The notes beneath the pieces are model-generated. The model saw only the letters and a list, made by a program, of their open reading frames with translations. It ran no database searches and had not been told where the DNA came from. A DNA stretch of 64,000 nt, from positions 501,875-565,874 of the forward strand of contig NZ_JAKZLB010000003.1 of NCBI RefSeq assembly GCF_022808865.1, written 5' to 3'. The translations under genes and the position numbers were made by a program. This document shows positions 11,167 to 20,521 of this stretch, piece after piece; within the stretch, counting starts at the first letter, position 1, and the number at the start of each line of letters is the position of its first letter. Source of the stretch: Geothrix oryzisoli. Lineage in GTDB: Bacteria; Acidobacteriota; Holophagae; Holophagales; Holophagaceae.

Positions 11167-14100
11167 TCACCCCGTCTGGATCAGGCCCCTCCGGGCCGCT
11201 TCGCGCCGGAGGGTCGGGTTGAGGTCCAGGGCCCGCTTCGCGAGGGCCCGGGCCTCGCCGGCCAGGCCGGTCTTCAGTCGGCGTTCGGCCTCCAGCAGCT
11301 GGGCCCAGCCATCCCAGGGGCGGGTCCTGGCTGCGGCCCGGAGGGCGGCCGCTGCGCCGGGGTCCAGGGGCACCTTCAACCCCCGGGTGGCCTCCAGGGC
11401 CAGGGCCCCCCATGCGAGCTGGAGGGTGGGGTTGCCGGGGGCGGCCGCCACGGCGCGGCTCTGGAGCGCCAGGGCCTCGCGGGCCGGGGCGACGGCGCCG
11501 GTGGCACGGGCCGTGAGCAGCCGCTCGCGGGCGCTGGCGGCCAGGGCATCCGCCTGGCCGGGTCCCTGGGTCAGGAGGGTCGCGAGCTCCCGGCGGGCTT
11601 CGGCCAGGTCCTTGGCGGCGTCCCCGCCCCGGTCCAGCTCCGCGGCGGCCCGGTCCAGGAGGGCCCCGGCCAGGCCGAGGCGCGAGAGGCGCGACGAAGG
11701 CTGGAGGACCAGCCCCTTCCGGTGGCAGCGGAGGGCCTCCTCGAGCGCGGGACGGGGATCGGCCCCGGTCCAGGCCTGGTACTGGGCCAAGGTGAGGTAG
11801 GCCGCCCCCTCGCTGTAGTCGTGGCCGACCCAGGGGCGCAGGGCGGAGGCGGCCTCCAGCTGCTCGGCGGCGGCCCGGACCTCGGCCGCCGGGTCCTTCC
11901 CGGTCTGGAGCTGGCGTTCGCCCCGCAGGGCGTGGATGTTGCCAAGCGCATCCAGAAGGTAGTCGTGGAGGCGCGGCTGCTGGAGCGCCGTCTGGAGCCC
12001 GGCCTCGGCCCGGGCCAGGAAGGGCTCCGGATCCCGGCCCTGGGCCATCTCCCGCTCGGCCCGGTTGCGCAGGACCGTGGCCCAGTTCACCCAGAGGGTC
12101 GCCTCGGCTGGCCGGAGCGCCAGGGCCCTCTCCGCCGCCGCGGCGGCGGCGTCCAGCTCGGGGCTGGGATCCTCGCCACGGGTCAGGAGATACGCGGCCC
12201 AGCGGCGGTGGATGGCCGTGCTGTAGCTGTGGGCCCGCCAGTTGTCGGGATCCACCGCCAGGGCCTCGCGGACGGGGCTGAGCGCCCAGTCGCGGTCCGC
12301 CGGGCTGGCCTGTCCCTGATCCAGCCGCAGGCCGAGCAGCGCGAAGCGGCGCTGGGCCTCCTCCACAAGGGGCTCGGGGGCGCTGCGGGCCCGGTCCTGC
12401 GCGGCGACCAGCGCGGTGCCCTCGGCTTCCATCTGGGCCAGGGCCTCCTCCCGCCGCCCCCTGGCGAGCAGGCCGAAGGCCACTTCCTGGCGGACCTCCG
12501 CCTCCAGGAGCCATGGTTCCGGGAACCAGGGCTGGCGGGTCTGGGCCTCTTCCGCCTTCTGCAGGGCTTCCTCGAAATGGCCCTCGACGAGGGCGAGCAG
12601 GCCCTCTGCGTAGGCGGATCCTTCCAGACTGCGGCCCTGGGCTTCGCGCAGGAGGGCCAGGGCCGGGCTGCGGAGGGTGGGCTCCAGGTCCCGGCGGCGT
12701 TCCTCCAGGGCCTGGCCGTGGAGGCCTTCGAGCTCGGCCACGTAGAGGCGCGCCAGGGTGGTGCCGAGGGCCTGGGCGGCGTCCGGATCGCGGGGCGCGG
12801 CCTTCCGGGCCGCCTCAAGCTGGGTGCGGGCCTGCTCCAGATCGCCCAGGGCGAGGTAGCCGCGGCCCAGGGCCAGACGGGCCGGCCCCTGAGCCCACCG
12901 GCCCTGGGTCTCCGTCTCCGCCTGGAGCCGCGCCAGGGTGGTCCGCACCTCGTGCAGCTCGGGGCCCGCAGGATGACGGGGCAGGCTGCGCACCTGGAAG
13001 ATGCGACTGTTGAGGCGCTCGACCTCCTGGGCCAGCTGCTGGGCGAACCGCGCCTGGGAGCGGGCCCGCAGGGCGGAGAAGAGGCCGTAGACCGCGGCCA
13101 GGAGGAAGCAGGCCAGGAGGATCGCCACCGGACGGTTCCGGCGCAGAAGCCGGTCCGCGCGGTAGACGAGGGAAGGGCGCCGCGCATGGATCGGGTCGCC
13201 GTCGAGGAAGCGCCGGAGGTCCTCGCCGAAGGCCCGGGCCGAGTCGTAGCGCCGCTCGGGTTCCTTCTCCAGGGCCTTGAGGATGATGGTCTGGAGGTCC
13301 CGGGGCAGCCCCGGTGTGAGACGTGAGGGAGGCAGGGGCTCGTCCTCGGCGATGCTCTTCAGCAGGGCCAGTGGCGTCACCGCCCGGAAGGGGGGCAGGC
13401 CCGTCACGCATTCGTAGAGCAGGGTGCCGAGGGCGTAGACGTCCGAGCGGCGGTCCACCTTGTCCGCGCGGCCCAGAGCCTGCTCGGGGCTCAGGTACCT
13501 GGGTGTGCCCATGATGGCGTGCGTGTGGGTGTGGGAGACGGCGTCCAGATCCCGGGCCACGCCGAAATCCATCAGGTAGGCGTGGAGTCCTTTGTCGGTC
13601 CTCTGGAGCATCACGTTGCCCGGCTTCACATCGCGATGGACGATGCCGGCGCGGTGGCAGGCGTGGAGCGCCTCGGCGGTCTGGAGGATGACCTCCACCT
13701 TGGCCCGGAGGTCGAGGTTTTCGTTGGCCTCGCGGAGGGTCGGACCGTCCACGAACTGCATGACGAGGTAGGGATGGCCGTTCGCCTCGCCGACCTCGAA
13801 GATGTGGCAGATGTTCGGATGCCCCACTTGCGCCTGGACCCGTGCCTCCTGGAGGAAGCGCTCCGTACCTTCAGGGTCCAGGCGCTTGAGGAGCTTGATG
13901 GCCACGGTCCGCTGCAGCTGGCGGTCGAAGGCCCGGTAGACCACCCCCATGCCCCCCTCGGCGATGACCTCCAGGGCTTCGTACCGTCCCTCCCGGGGCA
14001 GGGGGAAGCGGGCCAAGAGCTCCTCGCGGCTCAGACCGGGGCCCGCCGGCGTATCGGAGGTGCGGGCGGTCCCGCCGACCCGCGCCGCCTGGGTCGCATC

Positions 14101-14193
14101 CTGAGGCGGGTCGGAAGCCACGGCCGTCCATTCGTCCCTTCTTTCGTCAGGATCGGCAGGTGGCATCGATGGATCCGGGATGGGGTCGCCCAT
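11167..14193 (-). CDS. Membrane Ser/Thr protein kinase with periplasmic TPR region
   Basis: The 1008-residue protein starts with a disordered acidic N-terminus (1-65), then a complete Hanks-type kinase: glycine loop EGGMGVV at 79-85, Lys100, HRDVKPGN at 186-193, DFG at 209-211 and SPEQ at 235-238. A single membrane helix lies at about 355-373. The remaining 630 residues are alanine/leucine/arginine-rich helical repeats typical of TPRs and would lie outside the membrane, probably as a ligand- or partner-binding sensor. PknB-like kinases of this architecture are numerous in acidobacteria. The ribosome binding site is weak, so the start could be an ATG a few codons later. No phosphatase or substrate gene is adjacent. 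Confidence 0.9.
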   Translation of the reverse strand: MGDPIPDPSMPPADPDERRDEWTAVASDPPQDATQAARVGGTARTSDTPAGPGLSREELLARFPLPREGRYEALEVIAEGGMGVVYRAFDRQLQRTVAIKLLKRLDPEGTERFLQEARVQAQVGHPNICHIFEVGEANGHPYLVMQFVDGPTLREANENLDLRAKVEVILQTAEALHACHRAGIVHRDVKPGNVMLQRTDKGLHAYLMDFGVARDLDAVSHTHTHAIMGTPRYLSPEQALGRADKVDRRSDVYALGTLLYECVTGLPPFRAVTPLALLKSIAEDEPLPPSRLTPGLPRDLQTIILKALEKEPERRYDSARAFGEDLRRFLDGDPIHARRPSLVYRADRLLRRNRPVAILLACFLLAAVYGLFSALRARSQARFAQQLAQEVERLNSRIFQVRSLPRHPAGPELHEVRTTLARLQAETETQGRWAQGPARLALGRGYLALGDLEQARTQLEAARKAAPRDPDAAQALGTTLARLYVAELEGLHGQALEERRRDLEPTLRSPALALLREAQGRSLEGSAYAEGLLALVEGHFEEALQKAEEAQTRQPWFPEPWLLEAEVRQEVAFGLLARGRREEALAQMEAEGTALVAAQDRARSAPEPLVEEAQRRFALLGLRLDQGQASPADRDWALSPVREALAVDPDNWRAHSYSTAIHRRWAAYLLTRGEDPSPELDAAAAAAERALALRPAEATLWVNWATVLRNRAEREMAQGRDPEPFLARAEAGLQTALQQPRLHDYLLDALGNIHALRGERQLQTGKDPAAEVRAAAEQLEAASALRPWVGHDYSEGAAYLTLAQYQAWTGADPRPALEEALRCHRKGLVLQPSSRLSRLGLAGALLDRAAAELDRGGDAAKDLAEARRELATLLTQGPGQADALAASARERLLTARATGAVAPAREALALQSRAVAAAPGNPTLQLAWGALALEATRGLKVPLDPGAAAALRAAARTRPWDGWAQLLEAERRLKTGLAGEARALAKRALDLNPTLRREAARRGLIQTG

Positions 14194-14252
14194 GGGTTGG
14201 TCCCAGGATAGTCGGCCCTGGGACTTTGGCCACCCCGGGGACGCCCCGGGCA

Positions 14253-14284
14253 GGAGAAGGGCCCGCCAGGGCGGGCCCTTCTCC
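14253..14284 (-). terminator. Strong hairpin after the outer-membrane protein gene
   Basis: A perfect 15-bp inverted repeat (14253-14267 with 14270-14284) is separated by only two bases, 22 bp past the stop codon of the barrel gene at 14306. A second hairpin (CCCGGGGCGTCCCCGGG) follows. There is no U tract, so it may act by stabilising the 3' end as much as by terminating. Confidence 0.6.
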
Positions 14285-14305
14285 GGAGCCAGGAGCCGGC
14301 TGGAA

Positions 14306-15076
14306 TCAGAACCGGTAGTTGAAGCCGATGCGGACGACCTCGGCCTTCAGGTTGGCCGTGTGGGTGAAGGTGTTGGTGGGGAAGGCGATGGCGGGCGTGA
14401 AGGCGGTCAGGGTGCTCCCGTCCACCGAGACCTTGCCGAAGTCCACGTAGAGGATCTCGGCCTTGAAGGTCCACTGGTCGGGGGCGGCGTACTCGTAGCC
14501 GGCGCCGAGGGCCCAGCCGACCTTGGACTTGGACTTGGAGACACTCTCCGCGGCGGTGGCGAAGGTGTCGGAGAAGGTGTCCTCGATCTTGATGGAGGTC
14601 AGGGCCAGCCCGGCGGTGCCGAACCACAGGTTCCGGTTGTCGGCGTAACCGATCCGGCCGCGCAGCGTGGCCAGGTAATCGGCCTTGGTGGTCTCCTTCA
14701 GGGAGTACGAAGTGGTCGGGGCGACGGCATAGGCGCTCCCGGCCGTGCGATCACCCTTAAGCCCGAAGGTGCCGGCATCGATCTCGAAGCCGTAGACGGT
14801 GGTCCCGCTCTGGGCGTTGTAGCCGAAGGTCAGGCCGCCAGCGAATCCCTTGGGGCTCACGTGGCCGGCGCCTGAATCCTGGATCTGGGGGATGCTGGCG
14901 GTGGCGAAGTAGCCCGTGGGGCTGAAGACCGTGGAGGTGGTCACGTCCGACTTGCCGAAACCGTAGCCGACGTTGGCGCCGAGGTAGAAGCCCGTCCAGT
15001 TCGCGGACTGGGCGGACGCGGCGCCGGCGGTGCCGGCGATGAGCAGGGCGGTGAGAAGGTGTTTGCTCAGGTTCAT
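14306..15076 (-). CDS. Outer-membrane beta-barrel protein (OmpA/OmpW-like porin family)
   Basis: The 256-residue product begins MNLSKHLL, with a signal peptide ending ASA|QS. The mature part alternates hydrophobic and polar residues, is rich in glycine and aromatic residues (NWTGFYLGANVGYGFG at the start) and ends RIGFNYRF, the C-terminal Phe recognised by the Bam complex. This is the pattern of eight-stranded 'outer membrane protein beta-barrel' domains. The start (15076) has AAAGGA eight bases upstream; the longer in-frame version from 15172 would hide the signal peptide. It has its own promoter at 15132-15160 and a hairpin after the stop, so it is monocistronic. Ligand or function is not visible. 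Confidence 0.85.
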   Translation of the reverse strand: MNLSKHLLTALLIAGTAGAASAQSANWTGFYLGANVGYGFGKSDVTTSTVFSPTGYFATASIPQIQDSGAGHVSPKGFAGGLTFGYNAQSGTTVYGFEIDAGTFGLKGDRTAGSAYAVAPTTSYSLKETTKADYLATLRGRIGYADNRNLWFGTAGLALTSIKIEDTFSDTFATAAESVSKSKSKVGWALGAGYEYAAPDQWTFKAEILYVDFGKVSVDGSTLTAFTPAIAFPTNTFTHTANLKAEVVRIGFNYRF

Positions 15077-15131
15077 GAAAAGATTCCTTTGAGTGAAAGA
15101 ATGCCTGTTTTTTGCTGCCATGACGGTTCCA

Positions 15132-15160
15132 GCATAAATCGGATATTTTTGCCTCGTCAA
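15132..15160 (-). promoter_or_regulatory. Sigma-70-type promoter of the barrel gene
   Basis: On the minus strand TTGACG (15160-15155) and TTATGC (15137-15132) are separated by exactly 17 bases, in A/T-rich DNA. This gives a leader of about 50 bases before the ATG at 15076. Confidence 0.65.
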
Positions 15161-15239
15161 CACAAAATTCATTCATTGAAACGAATCGATTGTAATTAAA
15201 AGATAATATGTATGGATGACCCGGGACAGGCGGACGCCA

Positions 15240-15293
15240 ACCCGCCTAAGGGGCGGGTCCAAGGTTCCGGTGGTCCGGCTCCCGGCCGGGAGC
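15240..15293 (-). terminator. Two hairpins after the LhgO-like gene
   Basis: ACCCGCC (15240-15246) pairs with GGCGGGT (15252-15258), and GCTCCCGG (15278-15285) with CCGGGAGC (15286-15293). Both lie within 65 bp after the stop codon of the oxidoreductase gene. No U tract, so function as a terminator is only likely. Confidence 0.45.
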
Positions 15294-15303
15294 TCCCTCC
15301 GGC

Positions 15304-16401
15304 CTAGCCGGCCGCCTCCTCGGCGAGGGCCAGGCAGGCCGTGAGGCCCGGGGACTCGATGCCAAGGAGGTTGACCAGACCGGCCACCCCGTGGGCTCCT
15401 TCGCGCTGGATCAGGAAATCGGGTGCGGGCTCGTCGGGACCGTGCAGCTTGGGGCGGATGCCGGCGTAGGCCGGCTGGAGGGCGCCGTCCGGCAGCCCGG
15501 GCCAGTATCTGCGGACCTCCGCATAGAAACCGTCGGCGCGGCGCGGATCCACGGCGTAGTCCTCGTGGTCCACCCACTCCACATCCGGGCCGAACCGGGC
15601 CTGGCCGGCCAGGTCCAGGGTGAGGTGGACGCCCAGGTGGCTCCCGTCCGGGACAGGGTAGACCAGTCGCGAGAAAGGCGCGGCCCCGGCCAGGCTGAAG
15701 TAGTTCCCCTTGGCCAGGCGCCGGGGACTCGGCGGCAAGGATCCGGGCCGGGCGCCCTCGATGGCCCGGGCCAGGCGGATGGCCCCGAGGCCGGCGCAGT
15801 TGAAGACCCGCCGGGCCCGCAGGGGCATGGGGGACGAGCCGCCCACGGCGAGTTCGAGGCCGCCGGAGGCCGGGCGCCCGCCCAGGACGGGGCTCTTCAG
15901 CACCACCACCGCTCCGGCCGCCTCCGCGTCCCGGCCCAGGGCGCGCATGAGCCCGTGGCTGTCGATGATGCCCGTGCTGCGGGAGTGCAGGGCGGCGACG
16001 CAGTTCAGGTGCGGCTCCAGGGCCCGGGCCCCGGCGGCCTCAAGCAAGTGGAGGTCCGGAACGCCGTTGCCCTCGGCCCGGGCCTTGAGCTGGCGCAGCC
16101 CCTCCACCTGCGACTCGTCCGTGGCCACGATCAGCTTGCCGCAGCGGCGGTGGTCGATGTTGCGTGCGGCGCAGTAGGCGTAGAGGGCCCGGTTCCCGGC
16201 GACACAGAGCCTCGCCTTCAGCGAGCCCGCCGGATAGTAGATGCCCGCGTGGATGACCTCACTGTTCCGTGAGCTGATGCCCGTGCCGATGCGGTCCTCG
16301 GCCTCCAGGACCACGACCTCGTGGCCCGCCAGGGCCAGGTGCCGTGCCAGGGCCAGTCCCACGACGCCGGCGCCGATGACGATGCAGTCCACGCTTTCCA
16401 T
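15304..16401 (-). CDS. lhgO: FAD-dependent L-2-hydroxyglutarate oxidase/dehydrogenase-like protein
   Basis: The 365-residue protein is a DAO-family flavoprotein: an N-terminal Rossmann motif GAGVVG (10-15), an acidic strand end (VVLEAED) and the LhgO-type block [11 protein letters not shown] followed by [15 protein letters not shown]. Family members (bacterial LhgO, mitochondrial L2HGDH) oxidise L-2-hydroxyglutarate to 2-oxoglutarate and pass electrons to the quinone pool. The C-terminal substrate domain contains LVYPVPDG and GVHLTLD, also typical. The start (16401) is in a short divergent region with mutS, with GGAA upstream. It is somewhat shorter than the E. coli enzyme (~420 residues). 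A related glycerol or amino-acid oxidase cannot be excluded. Confidence 0.82.
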   Translation of the reverse strand: MESVDCIVIGAGVVGLALARHLALAGHEVVVLEAEDRIGTGISSRNSEVIHAGIYYPAGSLKARLCVAGNRALYAYCAARNIDHRRCGKLIVATDESQVEGLRQLKARAEGNGVPDLHLLEAAGARALEPHLNCVAALHSRSTGIIDSHGLMRALGRDAEAAGAVVVLKSPVLGGRPASGGLELAVGGSSPMPLRARRVFNCAGLGAIRLARAIEGARPGSLPPSPRRLAKGNYFSLAGAAPFSRLVYPVPDGSHLGVHLTLDLAGQARFGPDVEWVDHEDYAVDPRRADGFYAEVRRYWPGLPDGALQPAYAGIRPKLHGPDEPAPDFLIQREGAHGVAGLVNLLGIESPGLTACLALAEEAAG

Positions 16402-16473
16402 GGTTCCATCTTCGCGGCAACCAAGCGGCTGTGGGAAGATCGGGGTTTCGTCCGACCTTGATCCGGAACCCCC

Positions 16474-19002
16474 ATGTCCACCCCGATGCTGCAGCAGATC
16501 GCGGGCCTCAAGCGCGAGGCGGGCGAGGCCGTGCTGCTGACGCGCATGGGGGACTTCTACGAGATCCTGGGCGAGGATGCCGTGCGGGCGGCGCCGGTGC
16601 TGGAGATCGCGCTCACGCTGCGCGGCAAGGGCACCGGATCCGAGACGCCCATGTGCGGCGTGCCGCACTTCGCGCTGGAATCCTACCTGCCCAAGCTGCT
16701 GGCGGCGGGCTTCTCCGCGGCCATCGCCGAGCCCACCGCCAAGGCCGAGGAGGTCAAGGGCCTGCTGCCCCGCGCCATCAAGCGCATCATCACGCCAGGC
16801 ACCTGGCTGGACGACGACGCCCGCTGGCTCTGCGCGCTGCACCGGCATGGCGGCACCTGGGGCCTGGCCCTGCTGCAGCTGGCCTCCGGCGCGCTGCGCG
16901 TGCTGCCCGGCGAAGGCGAGGAGGCCCTGCGGGCCACCCTGGAGCGCCTGGGCCCCCAGGAACTGATCCTGGCCGAAGGCGCCGCGGACCTCCCCGACCT
17001 GGAGGCGGCCCGCACGCGCCTGCCCGCCTGGCGCTTCGAGGCCTCCCGGGCCCGGCAGCAGGTCCTGGTCTTCTTCGGCTGGCAGCACCTCGAAGGCGTC
17101 GGCCTCGATCCCTACCCGGCGGCCCTGGGCGCCCTGGCGGCCCTGCTGGACCATGTGGAGGCCACCCAGAAAGGCCGCCCCGCGCACCTCCAGGGCGTCA
17201 CGCTGGAGCTGGGCGCGGCGGGCCCCCTGCTGGACGCCACCAGCGCCCGGCACCTGGAAGTGCTCGCCAACGGTCTGGACGGCGGCCGTCCGGGCTCGCT
17301 CCTGGCCCTGCTGGACCAGTGCCGCACCCGCCTGGGCTCCCGGCTGTTGAAGGGCTGGCTGGAACAGCCCCTGCGCGACCGTGCCGCCCTGGAGCGCCGC
17401 TGGTCGCAGGTGGCCTGGTTGACTGAAGATCGCCGCCGCGCGCCCATCCAGACCCTGCTGGGCCAGGTGCCGGACCTGGACCGCCTGCTGGGCCGCGTGG
17501 CCCTGGGTCTTGCGACGCCACCGGAGCTGGCCCAGCTGCGCGACGGCCTGGCCGTGCTCCAGAAACTCCCCGCCCGGATCCAGGATGAGGGGTGGGCCAC
17601 CGAGGTGGCGGACCTGGGCCTGTGGCCCGGTGACACGCCCCTCTGCACGCCGCTGCTGGCGGAACTCCAGCGCTGCCTGGCGGAGGCCCCCCCACTGGAC
17701 CTGGAGAAGGGCGGCGTCATCCGCGAAGGCGTGGACCCGGACCTGGACGCCGTGCGCCACCTGGCCGGGGATGCCAAGCAGGTGATGCTGGAGCTGGAGG
17801 AGGAGGAACGCGCCGCCTCCGGCATCAACAGCCTGAAGATCAAGTACAACCGGGTGTTCGGCTACTACTTCGAAATCACGAAATCCAACCTGGGCGCGGT
17901 GCCGGCCCACTTCCTCCGCAAGCAGACCCTGGCCAACGCCGAGCGCTTCACCACGGAGAAGCTGGTGGCCTTCGAGCAGCGGCTGCTGAGCGCGGAGAGC
18001 GATCAGGTCCGCCTGGAGGTGACCCAGTTCCAGCGCCTGCTGGTCCTGGTGCTGGAGCACCGCGCGGACCTCACTCGCCTCGCCCGCGCCGTGGCGGCCC
18101 TGGACGTGCTGGCGGCCCTGGCAGAGCGGGCGCGGCTGTCGGGCTGGACGCGGCCCGAGCTGGGTGAGGACCGTGAGCTGGTGCTGGCCTCCGCCCGCCA
18201 TCCCATGCTGGAAGCCCGCCTGGGGCGCGAGTGCATCCCCAACGACCTGCAGTTCAGCGCGGCACAGCCCATGGCCGTGGTCACGGGCCCCAACATGGGC
18301 GGCAAGTCCACCTTCCTGCGCACGGCGGCCCTGCTGGTGGTGCTGGCGCAGACGGGTTCCTTCGTGCCCGCGGAGCTCATGCGGTTCGGGCTGGTGGACC
18401 GCATCTTCACGCGCATCGGCGCCTCCGACCAGCTGGCCAAGGGCCAGTCCACCTTCATGGTGGAGATGACGGAGACTGCGCGGATCCTCAACCAGGCCAC
18501 CGCCGCCAGCCTGGTGATCCTGGACGAGATCGGCCGCGGCACCTCCACGCGGGACGGCCTGGCCCTGGCCGAAGCCATCGCCGTGTTCCTGCGCGATCTC
18601 AAGGGCGGCGCGCCGCGCACCCTCTTCGCCACGCACTACTTCGAGATGACCAAGCTGGCCGACGACAGCCGGATCCAGAACCTCCATGTGGAAGTGCAGG
18701 AGTGGGAGGAGCAGCTGCACTTCCTCCACCGCGTGGCGCCGGGCCCGGCGGATCGCAGCTACGGCATCCAGGTGGCGCGCCTGGCGGGCCTGCCCAAGGC
18801 CGTCATCCAGAAGGCCCAGCGCCTGCTGGCCCAGGCGCCGGAAGCTCCCCTCAAAGCGCCCACGGTGCTGCAGCCGGCCCTGCCCCTCTTCGAGGTGGAA
18901 CGGGATCCCCTCCGCGGCGAGCTGGAGGCCCTCGACCTCAGCCGCATGACCCCGCTTGACGCGCTGAACTGGCTGGCGATGAAGCAGAAGGACCGTCCAT
19001 GA
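16474..19002 (+). CDS. mutS: DNA mismatch repair protein MutS
   Basis: MutS recognises mismatches and recruits MutL. The 842-residue length is normal for MutS1. The N-terminal mismatch-binding domain includes [12 protein letters not shown] (the Phe-x-Glu reader motif appears as DFYE). The connector, lever and clamp domains follow, then the ATPase with Walker [10 protein letters not shown] (about 604-612), Walker [11 protein letters not shown] (D684-E685) and the ATHYFE histidine switch. The C-terminus lacks a long beta-clamp tail. The stop overlaps the start of the next gene (ATGA), so mutS is the first gene of a three-gene run. It starts 72 bp from the divergent LhgO-like gene. Confidence 0.97.
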   Translation: MSTPMLQQIAGLKREAGEAVLLTRMGDFYEILGEDAVRAAPVLEIALTLRGKGTGSETPMCGVPHFALESYLPKLLAAGFSAAIAEPTAKAEEVKGLLPRAIKRIITPGTWLDDDARWLCALHRHGGTWGLALLQLASGALRVLPGEGEEALRATLERLGPQELILAEGAADLPDLEAARTRLPAWRFEASRARQQVLVFFGWQHLEGVGLDPYPAALGALAALLDHVEATQKGRPAHLQGVTLELGAAGPLLDATSARHLEVLANGLDGGRPGSLLALLDQCRTRLGSRLLKGWLEQPLRDRAALERRWSQVAWLTEDRRRAPIQTLLGQVPDLDRLLGRVALGLATPPELAQLRDGLAVLQKLPARIQDEGWATEVADLGLWPGDTPLCTPLLAELQRCLAEAPPLDLEKGGVIREGVDPDLDAVRHLAGDAKQVMLELEEEERAASGINSLKIKYNRVFGYYFEITKSNLGAVPAHFLRKQTLANAERFTTEKLVAFEQRLLSAESDQVRLEVTQFQRLLVLVLEHRADLTRLARAVAALDVLAALAERARLSGWTRPELGEDRELVLASARHPMLEARLGRECIPNDLQFSAAQPMAVVTGPNMGGKSTFLRTAALLVVLAQTGSFVPAELMRFGLVDRIFTRIGASDQLAKGQSTFMVEMTETARILNQATAASLVILDEIGRGTSTRDGLALAEAIAVFLRDLKGGAPRTLFATHYFEMTKLADDSRIQNLHVEVQEWEEQLHFLHRVAPGPADRSYGIQVARLAGLPKAVIQKAQRLLAQAPEAPLKAPTVLQPALPLFEVERDPLRGELEALDLSRMTPLDALNWLAMKQKDRP

Positions 19003-19475
19003 GCGCGCCGAACCGCCCCATCCGCCGCCGGGACCGCGCCCTGACCGAAGCCGAGGCCATGAAGCTGCTCGACGAGGCGGAATGGGGGGTGCTGGCCACG
19101 GTCGATGCGGAGGGCTGGCCCTACGCGGTGCCTGTGAACCATGCGGTGGTGGACGGGGCCTTGATCGTCCACTGCGCCACCGCGGGCCACAAGCTGGACA
19201 ACCTGGCCTTCAATCCCAAGGTCTCGTACTGCGCTGTGACGCTGGCGGAGCCTCTCCCGGCGGAGTTGGCCACGCGCTACGCCAGCGTCATCGTCTTCGG
19301 CCGGGCGCAGCTGCTCGCGGACGAGGCGGAGAAGCGCGCGGCGCTCCGGGCCCTGGGGTTGCGCTTCGCCCCGGAGCATCCCGGGGTGGTGGACCGCGAG
19401 CTCGGGAAGGACCTCTTCCGCACGACGGTGGTGCGCATCCGCATCGAGCGGGCCACGGGGAAGGCACGCCGATGA
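18999..19475 (+). CDS. PPOX-fold flavin-binding protein (NimA/pyridoxamine oxidase-like)
   Basis: The 158-residue protein has the split-barrel fold signature of the pyridoxamine-phosphate-oxidase superfamily: [21 protein letters not shown] near the N-terminus, a GHKLDN flavin-binding turn and a [10 protein letters not shown] strand pair later. Members bind FMN, F420 or heme; the closest style is the NimA-like group named for nitroimidazole reductases, though most members have unknown substrates. It overlaps mutS by 4 bp and the following acyltransferase by 4 bp, so all three are probably co-translated. No link to mismatch repair is known. Confidence 0.82.
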   Translation: MSAPNRPIRRRDRALTEAEAMKLLDEAEWGVLATVDAEGWPYAVPVNHAVVDGALIVHCATAGHKLDNLAFNPKVSYCAVTLAEPLPAELATRYASVIVFGRAQLLADEAEKRAALRALGLRFAPEHPGVVDRELGKDLFRTTVVRIRIERATGKARR

Positions 19476-20119
19476 GCGGCCAGCCGCAGCCCCGTGCCGA
19501 TGGTCGCCCCGTGATCTACTGGCTGGCCCACACCCTGTCGCGCCTCGCCGGCCGCGTCTTCTTCCGGCACCGCACCCTGCACCGGGAGTACCTCCCTGAA
19601 GCCGGGGGCGCCCTGATCGTGGCCAACCATGTGAGTTTCCTGGATCCGGCCGCCGTGGGGGCCGCCTTCCGGAAGCCCATCTACTACCTCGCCCGGAAGA
19701 CCCTGTTCAAGGGGTTCCTGGGCTGGCTGCTCCCACGGATCCAGGTGCTGCCGGTGGACCTGGGCAAGGGCGACCTCGCCAGCATGAAACGCATCCTGAC
19801 CCTGCTCAAGGAAGGGAACCGGGTGCTCATCTTCCCCGAAGGCACCCGTTCGCCCGATGGCACCCTCCAGGAAGCCGAAGCTGGCATCGGCTTCCTCATC
19901 GCCAAGGCGGAAGTGCCCGTGGTCCCCGTCCGGATTTTCGGCGCCTTCGAGTGCTGGGGGCGTGGGGCCACCTGGCCGCGCCCGGGTCGGATCACCCTGG
20001 TCGCGGGGCCGCCGGTCGATGTCTCCAACCTTCCCACTGAGCTCACCGGCCGCGGGCGCTATCAGGCCTGCGCCGATCGGGTGATGAAGGCGCTGGCGGA
20101 GATCCACCTCGAGGCGTGA
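19472..20119 (+). CDS. 1-acyl-sn-glycerol-3-phosphate acyltransferase-like (PlsC family)
   Basis: The 215-residue protein carries the acyltransferase motifs of the PlsC/LPLAT superfamily: NHVSFLD (His53...Asp58), the FPEGTRS phosphate-binding loop near residue 118 and a VPVVPVRIFG strand afterwards. It should acylate lysophosphatidate or a related lysophospholipid on the inner face of the cytoplasmic membrane. The start is the ATG of an ATGA overlap at 19472; longer in-frame extensions belong to the shadow of the preceding gene. The genome may hold another PlsC, so the exact acceptor is uncertain. Confidence 0.88.
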   Translation: MSGQPQPRADGRPVIYWLAHTLSRLAGRVFFRHRTLHREYLPEAGGALIVANHVSFLDPAAVGAAFRKPIYYLARKTLFKGFLGWLLPRIQVLPVDLGKGDLASMKRILTLLKEGNRVLIFPEGTRSPDGTLQEAEAGIGFLIAKAEVPVVPVRIFGAFECWGRGATWPRPGRITLVAGPPVDVSNLPTELTGRGRYQACADRVMKALAEIHLEA

Positions 20120-20164
20120 GCTCCGATCTTCCCCACCTCAAGTGCCCGGGCGTAGACTGCCCCC

Positions 20165-20506
20165 ATGCTCCGGCCGCTCAGCAAGACCCGTGTCCGCGTG
20201 GCCTGGGCCATCGCCCTCGCCGTGGACGCCATCCAGGTGCCGGCGGATCTCTCGGGCCCCCTGGGCTGGCTCCTGGGCGCCGGCCTGGACCTGGTCACCA
20301 TGGTCGTCCTGTGGGCCATGCTGGGCTTCCACTGGGCCTTCCTGCCTTCGTTCGTCACCGAGGCCGTGCCCTGGCTGAACCTCGCGCCCCTCTGGACCCT
20401 GGCCGTGGCCCTCGCCACCCGGGGGCGGGGCGGGGAGGTGCTTCCCCAGCCCGGCACCCCCACGGACCCGAAGCCGCCTCTCAAAATCCTGAACCCTGAG
20501 GACTGA
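20165..20506 (+). CDS. Small membrane protein of unknown function
   Basis: A 113-residue product with at least two predicted membrane helices: one spanning about residues 12-45 in part (amphipathic with Pro and Gly), one at 44-62 and a third around 70-83, followed by a proline-rich soluble tail. No family is recognised, although similar short proteins beside lipid or transporter genes occur widely in high-GC bacteria. It follows the acyltransferase by 45 bp with a poor ribosome binding site, and its 3' end is convergent with the ABC operon, sharing a hairpin. Confidence 0.6.
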   Translation: MLRPLSKTRVRVAWAIALAVDAIQVPADLSGPLGWLLGAGLDLVTMVVLWAMLGFHWAFLPSFVTEAVPWLNLAPLWTLAVALATRGRGGEVLPQPGTPTDPKPPLKILNPED

Positions 20507-20521
20507 GGACTGGCCTCAGTC
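20501..20521. terminator. Shared hairpin between convergent genes
   Basis: GACTGAGG (20501-20508) and CCTCAGTC (20514-20521) form a perfect 8-bp stem with a 5-base loop. It overlaps the stop codons of both the small membrane protein and the ABC ATPase. There is no U tract, so termination is only likely. Confidence 0.4.

Noticed and set aside
10999..13326. A 775-residue plus-strand open frame
   Set aside because: Antisense of the kinase-TPR gene; Gly/Pro/Arg-rich composition without domains.
15304..18729. A 1141-residue open frame on the minus strand spanning the LhgO-like gene and all of mutS
   Set aside because: Only its last 365 codons are real; the rest is the low-complexity antisense of mutS, open because of the strong G/C third-position bias.
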